Of a stretch of DNA of 64,000 nucleotides, positions 8,305 to 17,799 are shown piece by piece. The notes under the pieces are model-generated. The model did no database searches and was not told where the DNA came from. It worked only from the letters and a program-made list of their open reading frames with translations. Each line of letters opens with the position of its first letter. Position 1 is the stretch's first letter. The position numbers were made by a program, and so were the translations under genes. The DNA comes from Streptomyces sp. CNQ-509 (GTDB taxonomy: Bacteria; Actinomycetota; Actinomycetes; Streptomycetales; Streptomycetaceae). The stretch covers positions 6,875,447-6,939,446 of the forward strand of contig NZ_CP011492.1 in NCBI RefSeq assembly GCF_001011035.1, in the 5' to 3' direction.

Positions 8305-9857
8305 CCCTCACACCCGGCATCCTCCTCATCCTCGACGGCTGGGGCGAGGCAGCGCCCGGTCCGGGGAACGCCGTCGCCGCAGCTTCCACCCCTCATCTCG
8401 ACGCACTGCGGGCCCGCTGCTCCAGCGTGCTCCTTCAGGCTTCCGGCATCGCCGTCGGCCTGCCCGAGGGTGTCGTCGGCAACTCCGAGATCGGCCACCT
8501 CGTCATGGGAGCCGGCAGGCCACTGGAGTACGACAGCCTCCTCGTACACCGGCAGGCGGAATCCGGCGCCCTGCGTCAGCACGCGGTCCTGTCGGCAACG
8601 TGTGGCCGCCTCGCCGGATCCGGCCGGGCGCTGCACGTGGTCGGCCTCTGTTCGGACGGGCGGATTCACTCCGACCTGTCCCACATCGGTGAGCTGCTGG
8701 GCGCAGCGGCCGACGCGGGGCTGAGCCGGGTGTGGCTGCATGCGATCACCGACGGACGGGATGTCGCCGACGGAACAGCGGTCGACTACCTGCGGCGTCT
8801 TCGGAAGATGGCCGATGCGGCCGGAACCGGAACGATTGCCACGGTGATCGGCCGTAACTACGCCATGGACAAGAGCGGCCGCCGCGATCTCACCGAGCGC
8901 GCCGCCGGTCTGATCGCCGACGCCGTCGGCGAGCGCACCGCACCGGACGAGGCCGCTGCCGTGGGAAGCGAAGGCGACGGTTGGACGGCTTCCACGGTGC
9001 TGAACGGTGGCCCCGCCTATCCGGGCATCGTGGACGGCGACGCCGTGCTGTTCGCGAACTTCCGCAGCGACCGCACCACGCCGCTGGTCGACCTGCTGTA
9101 CGCACGTCTGGAGTCCAGCGGGCGCACGCAGGTGCGTCTGCTCAGCCTCGCCCGGTACGACACGGACACGCCGTTGGAAACGCTCGTTGAGCGTGCTGAC
9201 GCCTCCGGCGGGCTGGCCGATGTCCTTGATGAGCTCGGTGTGCGTTCGGTGCGGATCGCGGAGCACGAGAAGTTCGAGCACGTCACGTTCTTCATCAACG
9301 GGCGTTCGACGGCGGAACGCCCCTGCGAGCGGCACCAGAAGGTGCCCAGTGCGTTCGGTCCGCACTACGTGGAGCATCCGCAGATGAATCTGCGCGAGGT
9401 CACCGGCCAGGTCATCGAGGCATCCGCCAGTCCGGACATCCCGCTGGTCATCGCCAACCTGGCGAACATCGACGTCGTCGGGCACACCGGCGACTACGAG
9501 GCCACTGTCCGGGCCGCCGAGGTGACTGATGAGGCGGTCGGCCGGATCTGTCAGGCGGCTGCCGGGCACGGGCGGTGGGTCGTTCTGGTCGGGGACCACG
9601 GCAACGCGGAGCAGATGATCCAGACCGGCGCCGACGGCACGGTGCGTCCGTACGGCGGTCATACCCACAACCCGGTGCCGTTCGTTCTTGCCACCCCCGA
9701 TGGCCGGCGTCTGGCCGCCGATCTGTCTCCGCAGTCCCTCACGCTGCCTGCCGTTGCGCCGACAGTTCTGGACCTTCTCGGCGTTCCGGCCCCTTCCGTC
9801 ATGTCGGCCCCCTCACTGCTGAGTGGAGCCGGCAACCGAGCTGAACACAAGGACTGA
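8301..9857 (+). CDS. bsnN: Cofactor-independent phosphoglycerate mutase homologue, probable C-As bond-forming arsonopyruvate mutase
   Basis: GTG 8301 overlaps the AroA-like stop (GTGA); 518 residues, normal for iPGM. Alkaline-phosphatase-superfamily metal and nucleophile motifs are intact: ILDGWGEA, GNSEIGH with Ser62 at the same number as classical iPGM, ITDGRDV, NLANIDVVGHTG, GDHGNAEQM and GGHTHNPVPF. Substrate-site motifs differ: RNYAMDKSGRRDLTER instead of RYYAMDRDxRW, FRSDRTTPL instead of FRxDRxRQ, and FFINGRSTAERP instead of FFFNGGxE. In S. lividans the homologue BsnN is reported to rearrange arsenoenolpyruvate into arsonopyruvate, forming the carbon-arsenic bond on pentavalent arsenic without SAM. 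Its partnership with the AroA homologue and the decarboxylase supports the same role here. Confidence 0.88.
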   Translation: MTLTPGILLILDGWGEAAPGPGNAVAAASTPHLDALRARCSSVLLQASGIAVGLPEGVVGNSEIGHLVMGAGRPLEYDSLLVHRQAESGALRQHAVLSATCGRLAGSGRALHVVGLCSDGRIHSDLSHIGELLGAAADAGLSRVWLHAITDGRDVADGTAVDYLRRLRKMADAAGTGTIATVIGRNYAMDKSGRRDLTERAAGLIADAVGERTAPDEAAAVGSEGDGWTASTVLNGGPAYPGIVDGDAVLFANFRSDRTTPLVDLLYARLESSGRTQVRLLSLARYDTDTPLETLVERADASGGLADVLDELGVRSVRIAEHEKFEHVTFFINGRSTAERPCERHQKVPSAFGPHYVEHPQMNLREVTGQVIEASASPDIPLVIANLANIDVVGHTGDYEATVRAAEVTDEAVGRICQAAAGHGRWVVLVGDHGNAEQMIQTGADGTVRPYGGHTHNPVPFVLATPDGRRLAADLSPQSLTLPAVAPTVLDLLGVPAPSVMSAPSLLSGAGNRAEHKD

Positions 9858-9859
9858 CC

Positions 9860-12800
9860 ATGCAGACCAACTCAGATCGCGCCGCTGAGGGTGGCACGGA
9901 CGGGAAGCGCCGCGAGCAGGCCGAGCCGATCGCGATCATCGGCATGGCCGGACGCTTCCCCGGATCGCCGGACATCGACACATTCTGGGATCAACTGCGC
10001 GCCGGTACCGACGCGATCAGCGAGATACCGCGTGACCGCTACGACGTCGAGGCCATCTTCGAACCGTCCCCGAGTTCGCCGGGCCGGACTTCCAGCAAGT
10101 GGGGCGGCTTCCTGGAACGGATCCAGGAGTTCGACGGAGAGTTCTTCGGGATTTCGCCCCGGGAAGCGTCCCGCATGGATCCCCAGCAGCGTCTGCTGCT
10201 GGAGACCACCTACGACGCCCTTGAGGATGCCGGGCAGGACCTGGGCCGTATCGGAGGATCGAACACCGGTGTCTACATGGGCCAGCTCGGCGGCGACTAC
10301 TGGCACATGCAGTACCGGAACCCCCAGGACCTCGAGTTCTACGGACTGATCGGGTCTGCCGCCCGCGCCATGACCTCGGGCCGCGTCGCCTACTCCTTCG
10401 ACTTCCGTGGCCCGAGCGTCACCCTGGACACCGCCTGTTCGTCCTCACTGACGGCCGTGCACATGGCCGCCCAGTCGATCCGGTCAGGCGAGACCACGAT
10501 GGCGGTGGCCGGCGCAGCCAACGTGGTGCTCCTGCCGGAGGAAGGCACCGTCTACTCCGGTGCACGGATGCTGGCGAGCGACGGGCGCTGCAAGTTCGGT
10601 GACGCATCGGCCGACGGCTTTGTACGCAGTGACGGGGTGGGCGTCGTCATTCTCAAGTCGCTCTCCCAGGCCCGGGCCGACGGGGACCGGGTAAGGGCGG
10701 TCATCCTGGGCAGCGCGATCGGCAATGACGGGCAGAGCAGCGGCTACCTGGTCACACCGGGAGTCGAAGGGCAGCGGGACGTCCTGCTGCGTGCCTATGA
10801 GCAGGCGGGCATCAGCCCGGCCGAGATCGACTACCTCGAGGCGCACGGCACCGGCACCAGCGTCGGCGACAAGGTGGAACTGGAAGTCTTCGGGCAGGTC
10901 CTGGGACCGGGCCGTCCGGTCGACCAGCCGTGCCTGGTGGGCTCCTCCAAGACGAACATCGGCCATGCGGAGGCCGCAGCCGGTATGGCCGGCCTCATCA
11001 AGACCGTGCTCAGTCTCGAGCACGGCGCGGTGCCCGCGAACCTTCACCAGAACACGCCCAACCCGGCCATCCCCTGGGACACCCTCCCGGTGCGGCTGCC
11101 GAGCACGTACACGCCCCTGCCCGACCGCGGCCGGCCTCACCTGGCTGGAGTCAGCAGTTTCGGTCTCACCGGAGCCAACGCCCACGTGGTGCTGTCGGCG
11201 CCGGAACCCCGTCCCGTGCAGAAGAGCGGCAGCGCCGGGGAGCCCGGTGCGCATCTGCTCGCGCTGTCGGCTGTCGGACCTGAAGCGCTGATGGAGCTGG
11301 CCGGCGCCTGGGCCGACGTTCTGGACGACGAGGGTCCGTCCGCGCCGTCCCTGCAGGACCTCACCTACAGCGCCTTGCAACGGCGCAGCCACTTCGACTG
11401 CCGGCTGGCCATCGTCGTGGCCTCTCGCGGCGAAGCTGCGGCCATTTTGCGGGAGTTCGCCGAAGACGGTGAAGCGCACGGTTCGGCTTCGGCTCTCTAC
11501 GTGGAGGAGGAACGCCCCCGCGTCGTGTTCGTCTTCCCCGGTCAGGGATCACAGTGGATCGGAATGGGACGCCAACTCCTGGCCACGGAGCCGGTGTTCG
11601 AGCAGGCCATGACGGCCTGCGACGGTGTGATCAGCCACGAGAACGGCTGGTCGGTCATCGAGTTGCTGAACAGCGACGACACCGAGCGCTTCGCCCGTGT
11701 GGACGTCATTCAGCCCACCTTGTGGGCCATGGAGATCGCTCTGGCCGAGCTGTGGCGTTCCTGGGGAGTGGAGCCCGACGTCGTGATCGGGCACTCCATG
11801 GGCGAGGCAGCCGCCGCCTACATCAGTGGTGCGCTGTCGCTGGCGGACGCCGGCGCGGTGATCTGCCGGCGCAGCCGGATGGCCCGGCGCCTGAGCGGTC
11901 ACGGCACGATGGCCTGGGTGGAGCAGTCCGCACAGCAGGCGAGCGAAGCCATCGCCGGCTACGAGAACTCGGTGGCGATCGCGGCTGCCAACAGTCCTAC
12001 TTCCACGCTGCTGTCCGGGGACCGCCAGGCGCTGGAAGAGATCCTGGCCAAGCTCGACGAGCAGGACGTGTTCAACCGCTGGATCAACGTTGACTACGCC
12101 TCCCACGGGCCGCAGATGGACGCCATCCGCGCAGACCTGCTGTCCGAGCTGAAGCAGTTGAGCCCTCAGGCGGGCACCATCCCCGTGCACTCCACCCTCC
12201 TCGGCGAAACGATCGACGGCTCCCGGATGGACGCCGAGTACTGGGCGCGCAACATTCGCGAACCCGTCAACTTCGTCGACGCCGTACGTACTCAACTGGA
12301 CACGGGAAACACCGTCTTCGTGGAGATCAGCCCCCACCCGGTCCTGGCCTCCGCGATCGCTGCCACAGCTGAGGCTCACGGGCAGCCCAGCACGGCCGTC
12401 GGCTCCCTGCGTCGGGACGACGACGAGCGGGAATCACTCCTCACCTCGGTGGCCAAGCTGCACACCGCGAACGTCGCCTTCGACTGGGAGAAAGTCACCG
12501 GCGGCGGCCGCTTCGTCCCACTGCCCCGCTACCCGTGGCAGCGTGTCCAGCACTGGATCGAGGAGACTGAGGGGCCGACGTCCTCCGGCGGCGCACCCGC
12601 GGAACGTCTTGAGGAAACAGATCTCCCCCCGGGCGTCGTCCACACCCACCCGCTCCTGGGCGCAGCCGTCCCCGCTCCTTCGGGGACACGCACATGGCAG
12701 GGACCCGTCGACCGGGCACGCAACGCCTACCTCCATGACCACCAGGTGCAAGGCTCCGTCATCTTCCCGGGCACCGCGTACATCGAGCTCGCCGCGGCGG

Positions 12801-15800
12801 CCGCGGCAGAGATCCACGGGGACGCACCGGTCTCCGTCCGCGACATCCGCTACCGCGAAGCACTGTTCCTGGACGAGGGCGCCGCCGAGGTCCGCGTCAC
12901 CCTGACCCTGACCGGTTCTGCTCCCGAGTACTCCCTGCAGGTCCACAGCCAGGCATCGTCGGCGTCCCCGTGGGTCCTGCACGCCGAGGCTACGGTGAGT
13001 CCGTGTGCGGCACCCGCCGGCACCGCCGAGGCTGTCGCCGACATCAGGTCCCGCGCAGGCCGGCACCAGGACAAGACCGTGTTCTACCCCTGGCACGCGG
13101 CGCGCGGCAATCAGTGGAACGGTGCGTTCCAGGCCGTGGAGGACGTCTGGATGGGGGAGGGCGAGGCCCTGGCACGTCTGGCCGCCCCATCGTCCGTGCT
13201 GGACGACTGGGACGCTCACCGTTTCCACCCGGCCGTTCTGGACGCAGCGGCGCACTCCCTCGTCGCCGCACGGCCGGACATCGAAGAGGGCCAGGACCAC
13301 GCGTTCGTCCTGGGAGGGATCGACCAGGTCCGGATCTTCCGGCGGCCGGGCACCCGGCTGTGGAGTCACTGCGTTCTGAAACCGGAGGCACGCGAAGACT
13401 CGTTCACGGGCGACGTCCGCATCCTCGACGAAACCGGAGCCCTGGTGGCCGATATGACCGGCCTGCGCCTGCAGTACCTCCGGGGGCACGCTCCAGCTCC
13501 GCTGGCATCCGCACCGGACGCTGACGAGGAGGACGGACCCGGCGACTGGCTGTACGAGCTGCAGTGGACGCCGGCAGCGCCCCTGACGACACCTGCTGTT
13601 CAGCAGGACGGAACGTGGGTGGTGCTGACGGACTCCGGCCACATCGGGCGCAATGTCGTCAAGGGGCTGCAGAGAAGGGGCCAGCGGGTCGTCGTCGTCA
13701 CCGCCGCCCGCGGGTACGCGACGACCGGTGCGGACCGGCATCGAGTGGACCCGGCTTCACGTGATGACCTCGCCAAGATCCTCATGGAAACAAGCCAGGA
13801 CTCCACGATCCGCGGCATCGTCCATATGTGGAGCCTGGACGCCACCGTCTCGGGCGATGCGAACGATGCGGAGATCCGACGGGCCGAAGACCTGACCTGC
13901 CGTAGCGCAGTGCACCTCTCCCAGGCACTGGCAGAGGCGCACCATGACCGGCCACCACGGTTGTGGCTGGTGACGCGCTCGGCGCAGCTCGTACAGCGCC
14001 AGGACCAGGTCAAGTCTCCGTTCCAGGCCCCGATATGGGGGCTGGGCCGCACGCTGGCCATCGAGCATCCGGACTGGCAGACGAGCCTGGTCGATCTCGA
14101 CGACGCCCCTTCCAGCGTCGACGCTCTTCTCACGCACCTGCTGCATGCGGACGGCGAATCCCAGGTCGGCTTGCGTGACGGCCGGCGGCTGGCCGCCCGC
14201 CTGGTCCGCAAGGAAGTCGGCGCTGCAGAAGCTGCCGGGGCTCCGGCGGGTCATGTCGTGATCGAGGTCAGCCACGGCGGCATCGGCGCCAGAGACGGCA
14301 ACCGTTTGACCGATCCCGCGTTCATGTGGGGGTGCGCAGGCGTCGTCGCAGCAGTCGGGGACGGCACTGACGGAGTTGTTACCGGCGACACCGTTCTCGC
14401 TCTGGTGCAGGGGCCGCTCGCCGGTACGGTGACCGTCCCGGCCTCCGTCGTGGTGTCGAAGCCTGCCGCCCTGACGGCGGCCCAGGCAGCCACGCTGCCG
14501 CGCAGCTTCGTCACCGCATACCGCGCTCTGCACGATGTGGCACGTGTGGCCACTGCGGAGCGGGTTGCCGTCGACGACACCACGGGCGAGCTGGCCGAGG
14601 CCGCCGCGAAGGTCGCCACAGCCTTGGGGGCCACCGTGGTCTCCAGCGAGGCCCGGGATCTGGATGTGCTGGTGACCTCGGGTTCAGGTCGGAAGAACGC
14701 GTCAACCGCCCGGCAGTTGAGTCCGGGCGGACGCTACGTGGATTGCAGTGCCACGTTCGGCTCCTCGCCCGGGCATCTCTCTGCCGAGGACTTCTCCCAC
14801 AACCGCGCCTTCCACACTGTCGAGCTCGCAGAGCTGTTCTCCCGCGCTCCGCAGGAACTGGGCACGGCGCTGAGGCAGGTCTGTGGGCTCGCGGAGCGGG
14901 GGGTCCTGCGAACGGCCGGCTTCACGGAACTGTCCCTGAAGGAAGCCCAGGCCGCGCAGGGGGAAACGGGTCCGGTCGTCGTTGCGCTCTCTCAGCACAC
15001 CGCCCAGGAGAGCGACGTGGAAAAGGCCGACTTCTCCGTTTTTGCCCATGCGACCTATCTCGTCACCGGTGGGGTCGGAGGCATCGGAGGCCGTGTCGCT
15101 TCCTGGCTGGCGGACCGAGGAGCCCGACACCTGCTCCTGACGGGGCGCACCGCTCTGCCGCCGTGTGAGGAATGGGGGAGCGTAGTGCCCACCGACCCAA
15201 ATTATGGGCAGGTGTCGCTCCTTCGGTCGCTGGCCGGGCGCGGTATCGAGGTGGAGTACGCCGCTGTGGACGCGGCGGATTTCGACTCCATGCGGATGGT
15301 GCTCGCGGAGCGTGAGGCGGCTGGTCTGCCGCGGCTGCGTGGGGTGCTGCACGTCGCCGGAACGATCGACTACACGCTGGTGCGGGATCTCGAGTCGCCG
15401 CAGATCAGCGCCGCGTTGCACTCGAAGGTGTCAGGCGCATGGGCTCTTCACCGATTGACCCGGGACCAGCGGCTGGACTTCTTCGTCCTCTTCTCGTCCG
15501 GGTCGGCTCTGCTCGGCTCACCTCTGCTCGGCGCCTATGCGGCGGGGAACGCGTTCCTGGACGCTCTGGCGCACTACCGGTTGCAGCGTGGCCAGGCGGC
15601 GTCCGTCGTCAACTGGGGGTTCTGGGGCGGCGTGGGCATGATGGCGCGCAAGGCCCAGGAGGATGAACGGGACGTTGTTCCGCAGGGCATGCAGCACTTC
15701 ACCCCCTCGCAGGGGTTGGCCGTCCTGGAGCATCTTCTGCAGCATCAGTGTGACCAGGCAGCCGTGCTCCGGGTGGACTGGCCCGTATGGGCGCAGGCAT

Positions 15801-16684
15801 ACCCCGCTCTGGCGTCGACTCCGCAGTTCCGGGGGCTGGCGCAGGGCGAAGCGGGCTCCTTGTCGGGGAAGGCGCCGGTCGCTGAGCAGCAACTGGTGAC
15901 GCCCGGCCCCGCGGCGTCCGCTGTGGTGCAGCCTGCCGTGCGGGAGCCTGCCGCGCCGGTGAGGAAAGCAGCGCGTAGTTCGCCGGTCGTGACTCCGGCA
16001 TCGCCTGTGGCGCCGGCTGCCGGTGCCGCTGTGCATGACGGTGCTCTGCTGGAGGAGCTGACGGCCACCGTCGCGAGCGTTCTGAAACTGCCGACCAGCC
16101 GCGTCAAACCCACCACCCCCCTCAAGCGCATGGGCCTCGACTCCCTCATGGCAGTCGAACTCCGCGCACGCATCGAACGGAACCACCAGACCGACATCCC
16201 CGTCACCCTCCTCCTCAAGGGCGGCACCCTCAACAAGATCATCGACCACATCGGCAGCAACACACCCCCCATACCGGCCACAGATCAGGCACGTGTTCCG
16301 ACACCGACAGAACCGGTCAGCGCCGCACCCGCGCCCGTGAAGCCCAGGGCCGTCGAGCCGACGCCGAAGGCTCCCGTCACCGCCGCCGTCAAGGCCGAAC
16401 CCGCCCCGCCGACCGGAACGGACGAGGACCCTCTGCTGGAGGAGCTGACGGCCACCGTCGCGAGCGTTCTGAAACTGCCGACCAGCCGCGTCAAACCCAC
16501 CACCCCCCTCAAGCGCATGGGCCTCGACTCCCTCATGGCAGTCGAACTCCGCGCACGCATCGAACGGAACCACCAGACCGACATCCCCGTCACCCTCCTC
16601 CTCAAGGGCGGCACCCTCAACAAGATCATCGACCACATCGGCAGCAACACTCGTGACGCGGACACAGAAGGTGCTGAGCTGTGA
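9860..16684 (+). CDS. Type I polyketide synthase, one module: KS-AT-DH-(ER remnant)-KR-ACP-ACP
   Basis: This 2274-residue protein carries KS (about 22-440; DTACSSS with Cys193, EAHGTGT, KTNIGH), AT (550-850; GHSMGE with Ser646; YASH near 746, usual for methylmalonyl-CoA ATs), DH (920-1200; HxxxGxxxxP with His961, D in FHPAVLDAA), a linker, an ER-like segment (about 1470-1690), KR (1730-1910; TGGVGGIGG, Ser1880, Tyr1893 in GAYAAGN) and two ACPs (about 2062-2135 and 2191-2263, each with GLDSLM). The ER segment keeps the barrel-like parts (GCAGVVAAVGDGTDG, FVTAYRAL) but has lost the GGVG NADPH loop, so an unsaturated product is predicted. There is no thioesterase. It may act iteratively. The first ATG follows the mutase stop by two bases; it overlaps the KAS III gene by GTGA. 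Confidence 0.93.
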   Translation: MQTNSDRAAEGGTDGKRREQAEPIAIIGMAGRFPGSPDIDTFWDQLRAGTDAISEIPRDRYDVEAIFEPSPSSPGRTSSKWGGFLERIQEFDGEFFGISPREASRMDPQQRLLLETTYDALEDAGQDLGRIGGSNTGVYMGQLGGDYWHMQYRNPQDLEFYGLIGSAARAMTSGRVAYSFDFRGPSVTLDTACSSSLTAVHMAAQSIRSGETTMAVAGAANVVLLPEEGTVYSGARMLASDGRCKFGDASADGFVRSDGVGVVILKSLSQARADGDRVRAVILGSAIGNDGQSSGYLVTPGVEGQRDVLLRAYEQAGISPAEIDYLEAHGTGTSVGDKVELEVFGQVLGPGRPVDQPCLVGSSKTNIGHAEAAAGMAGLIKTVLSLEHGAVPANLHQNTPNPAIPWDTLPVRLPSTYTPLPDRGRPHLAGVSSFGLTGANAHVVLSAPEPRPVQKSGSAGEPGAHLLALSAVGPEALMELAGAWADVLDDEGPSAPSLQDLTYSALQRRSHFDCRLAIVVASRGEAAAILREFAEDGEAHGSASALYVEEERPRVVFVFPGQGSQWIGMGRQLLATEPVFEQAMTACDGVISHENGWSVIELLNSDDTERFARVDVIQPTLWAMEIALAELWRSWGVEPDVVIGHSMGEAAAAYISGALSLADAGAVICRRSRMARRLSGHGTMAWVEQSAQQASEAIAGYENSVAIAAANSPTSTLLSGDRQALEEILAKLDEQDVFNRWINVDYASHGPQMDAIRADLLSELKQLSPQAGTIPVHSTLLGETIDGSRMDAEYWARNIREPVNFVDAVRTQLDTGNTVFVEISPHPVLASAIAATAEAHGQPSTAVGSLRRDDDERESLLTSVAKLHTANVAFDWEKVTGGGRFVPLPRYPWQRVQHWIEETEGPTSSGGAPAERLEETDLPPGVVHTHPLLGAAVPAPSGTRTWQGPVDRARNAYLHDHQVQGSVIFPGTAYIELAAAAAAEIHGDAPVSVRDIRYREALFLDEGAAEVRVTLTLTGSAPEYSLQVHSQASSASPWVLHAEATVSPCAAPAGTAEAVADIRSRAGRHQDKTVFYPWHAARGNQWNGAFQAVEDVWMGEGEALARLAAPSSVLDDWDAHRFHPAVLDAAAHSLVAARPDIEEGQDHAFVLGGIDQVRIFRRPGTRLWSHCVLKPEAREDSFTGDVRILDETGALVADMTGLRLQYLRGHAPAPLASAPDADEEDGPGDWLYELQWTPAAPLTTPAVQQDGTWVVLTDSGHIGRNVVKGLQRRGQRVVVVTAARGYATTGADRHRVDPASRDDLAKILMETSQDSTIRGIVHMWSLDATVSGDANDAEIRRAEDLTCRSAVHLSQALAEAHHDRPPRLWLVTRSAQLVQRQDQVKSPFQAPIWGLGRTLAIEHPDWQTSLVDLDDAPSSVDALLTHLLHADGESQVGLRDGRRLAARLVRKEVGAAEAAGAPAGHVVIEVSHGGIGARDGNRLTDPAFMWGCAGVVAAVGDGTDGVVTGDTVLALVQGPLAGTVTVPASVVVSKPAALTAAQAATLPRSFVTAYRALHDVARVATAERVAVDDTTGELAEAAAKVATALGATVVSSEARDLDVLVTSGSGRKNASTARQLSPGGRYVDCSATFGSSPGHLSAEDFSHNRAFHTVELAELFSRAPQELGTALRQVCGLAERGVLRTAGFTELSLKEAQAAQGETGPVVVALSQHTAQESDVEKADFSVFAHATYLVTGGVGGIGGRVASWLADRGARHLLLTGRTALPPCEEWGSVVPTDPNYGQVSLLRSLAGRGIEVEYAAVDAADFDSMRMVLAEREAAGLPRLRGVLHVAGTIDYTLVRDLESPQISAALHSKVSGAWALHRLTRDQRLDFFVLFSSGSALLGSPLLGAYAAGNAFLDALAHYRLQRGQAASVVNWGFWGGVGMMARKAQEDERDVVPQGMQHFTPSQGLAVLEHLLQHQCDQAAVLRVDWPVWAQAYPALASTPQFRGLAQGEAGSLSGKAPVAEQQLVTPGPAASAVVQPAVREPAAPVRKAARSSPVVTPASPVAPAAGAAVHDGALLEELTATVASVLKLPTSRVKPTTPLKRMGLDSLMAVELRARIERNHQTDIPVTLLLKGGTLNKIIDHIGSNTPPIPATDQARVPTPTEPVSAAPAPVKPRAVEPTPKAPVTAAVKAEPAPPTGTDEDPLLEELTATVASVLKLPTSRVKPTTPLKRMGLDSLMAVELRARIERNHQTDIPVTLLLKGGTLNKIIDHIGSNTRDADTEGAEL
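16044..16263 (+). repeat. ACP-coding direct repeat, copy 1 of 2
   Basis: A 220-bp segment that appears identical, base for base, to 16431-16650 (offset 387 bp). It encodes the whole first ACP including GLDSLM. The linker between the copies is Pro/Ala/Val-rich and is not repeated. Identity at synonymous sites points to recent duplication or continuing gene conversion. Confidence 0.93.
16431..16650 (+). repeat. ACP-coding direct repeat, copy 2 of 2
   Basis: Second copy of the 220-bp ACP repeat, encoding the C-terminal ACP of the PKS. The repeat ends ten codons before the stop. Confidence 0.93.
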
Positions 16685-17799
16685 AAACACCGGGTATCCA
16701 CATCGCCGGCCTGGGAACGTACCTCCCGGAGATCATGAGTGCGGAGAAGGCCGTCGAACAGGGCCTCTACTCGGAGGAGGACTACGAGTGGTTCGGCTGG
16801 ACCGGCGCGGCTGTAGCGGGTGACATCTCCGCCCCGGACATGGCGGTCCACGCCGCCCGTGAGGCCATGGAGCGGGCCGGGCAGGACGGAGCGGGCCTCC
16901 GTCTTCACATCCATGCGCACAGCTGGCCGCAGGGCCCGCTGGGCTGGTCTCCTCATCAGTACGTTCTGCACCACGTCACACAGCGTGACGTTCCTTCCTT
17001 CCTTATCTGGCAGGCGTGCAGTGGGTTGATCGGCGGAATGGAAATGGCCGCCTCGTACCTGATGGCGCAGCCGGAAGGCTCGGGGGCTCTTCTGACCGGG
17101 GCCGACAACTCGGGCAGGCCGGACTTCAACCGGTGGGCGTTCGGGCTTCAGAACGGCGTGATCGGGGACGGCGGCTCGGCGGTGGTGCTGTCCAAACAGG
17201 GCGGCTTCGCACGCTTGTTGTCCATCAATTCCGGATCCACACCGGAGCTGGAACAGCTCTACCGCGGCAACGAACCGATCTACTCCCCCGAGAGCGCCGG
17301 AGGGGAACGGGTCGACTTCCGCGAGCGGCTGAGTTCGTTCGGAGACGATCTGGGAAACACTGTCGCCGAAGTCGTCAGCCGACAGGGCGAGTTGCGGGCC
17401 GAACTGGCCCTGCGGTCGATGGCCGAGGCCGGAATCACCCCGGAGCAGGTCACGCGTGTGGCGCATGTCTTCACCGGCCTGGAGAGCTACCTGAAGGTCA
17501 TCCTGGACCCGATGGGAGTCAGTTCTGACAAGGGTCTGCTCGAGTACGGCCGCCAGTTCGGCCACCTCACGGTGAACGACCAGATCATCGGTCTGGAGCA
17601 TCTCGTGGCGACCGGCGAGGTGGGCCCCGGCGACCATGTGCTGATTGTCGCCCACGGAGGCGGCACATCCATCTCCTGTGCGGTCGTGGCCGTCGACACA
17701 CGCCCTGACTGGGCGTCCGGGCCGGGCGCGGTCACTTCCGCCACACGGACATCCTCCACCGGCCAGACGGCCGGCTTCGCCGAAGGAGGCGGGCGGTGA
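16681..17799 (+). CDS. Ketoacyl-ACP synthase III-like enzyme, possible acyltransferase
   Basis: GTG 16681 overlaps the PKS stop (GTGA); 372 residues with a thiolase fold. The KAS III nucleophile Cys113 lies in IWQACSGLIGGMEMA, and His262 sits in VAHVFTGLES in place of the FabH HQAN histidine. The FabH Asn in GNTSAAS is not conserved: the segment reads GHLTVNDQ, with His295 and Asp300. KAS III relatives with a Cys-His-Asp arrangement, such as CerJ, act as ester-forming acyltransferases rather than condensing enzymes. The enzyme may therefore take the chain from the PKS ACPs and attach it to an alcohol such as 2-hydroxyethylarsonate, which would explain the missing thioesterase. Decarboxylative chain start is the alternative. 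The last 35 residues are a low-complexity tail. Confidence 0.85.
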   Translation: MKTPGIHIAGLGTYLPEIMSAEKAVEQGLYSEEDYEWFGWTGAAVAGDISAPDMAVHAAREAMERAGQDGAGLRLHIHAHSWPQGPLGWSPHQYVLHHVTQRDVPSFLIWQACSGLIGGMEMAASYLMAQPEGSGALLTGADNSGRPDFNRWAFGLQNGVIGDGGSAVVLSKQGGFARLLSINSGSTPELEQLYRGNEPIYSPESAGGERVDFRERLSSFGDDLGNTVAEVVSRQGELRAELALRSMAEAGITPEQVTRVAHVFTGLESYLKVILDPMGVSSDKGLLEYGRQFGHLTVNDQIIGLEHLVATGEVGPGDHVLIVAHGGGTSISCAVVAVDTRPDWASGPGAVTSATRTSSTGQTAGFAEGGGR

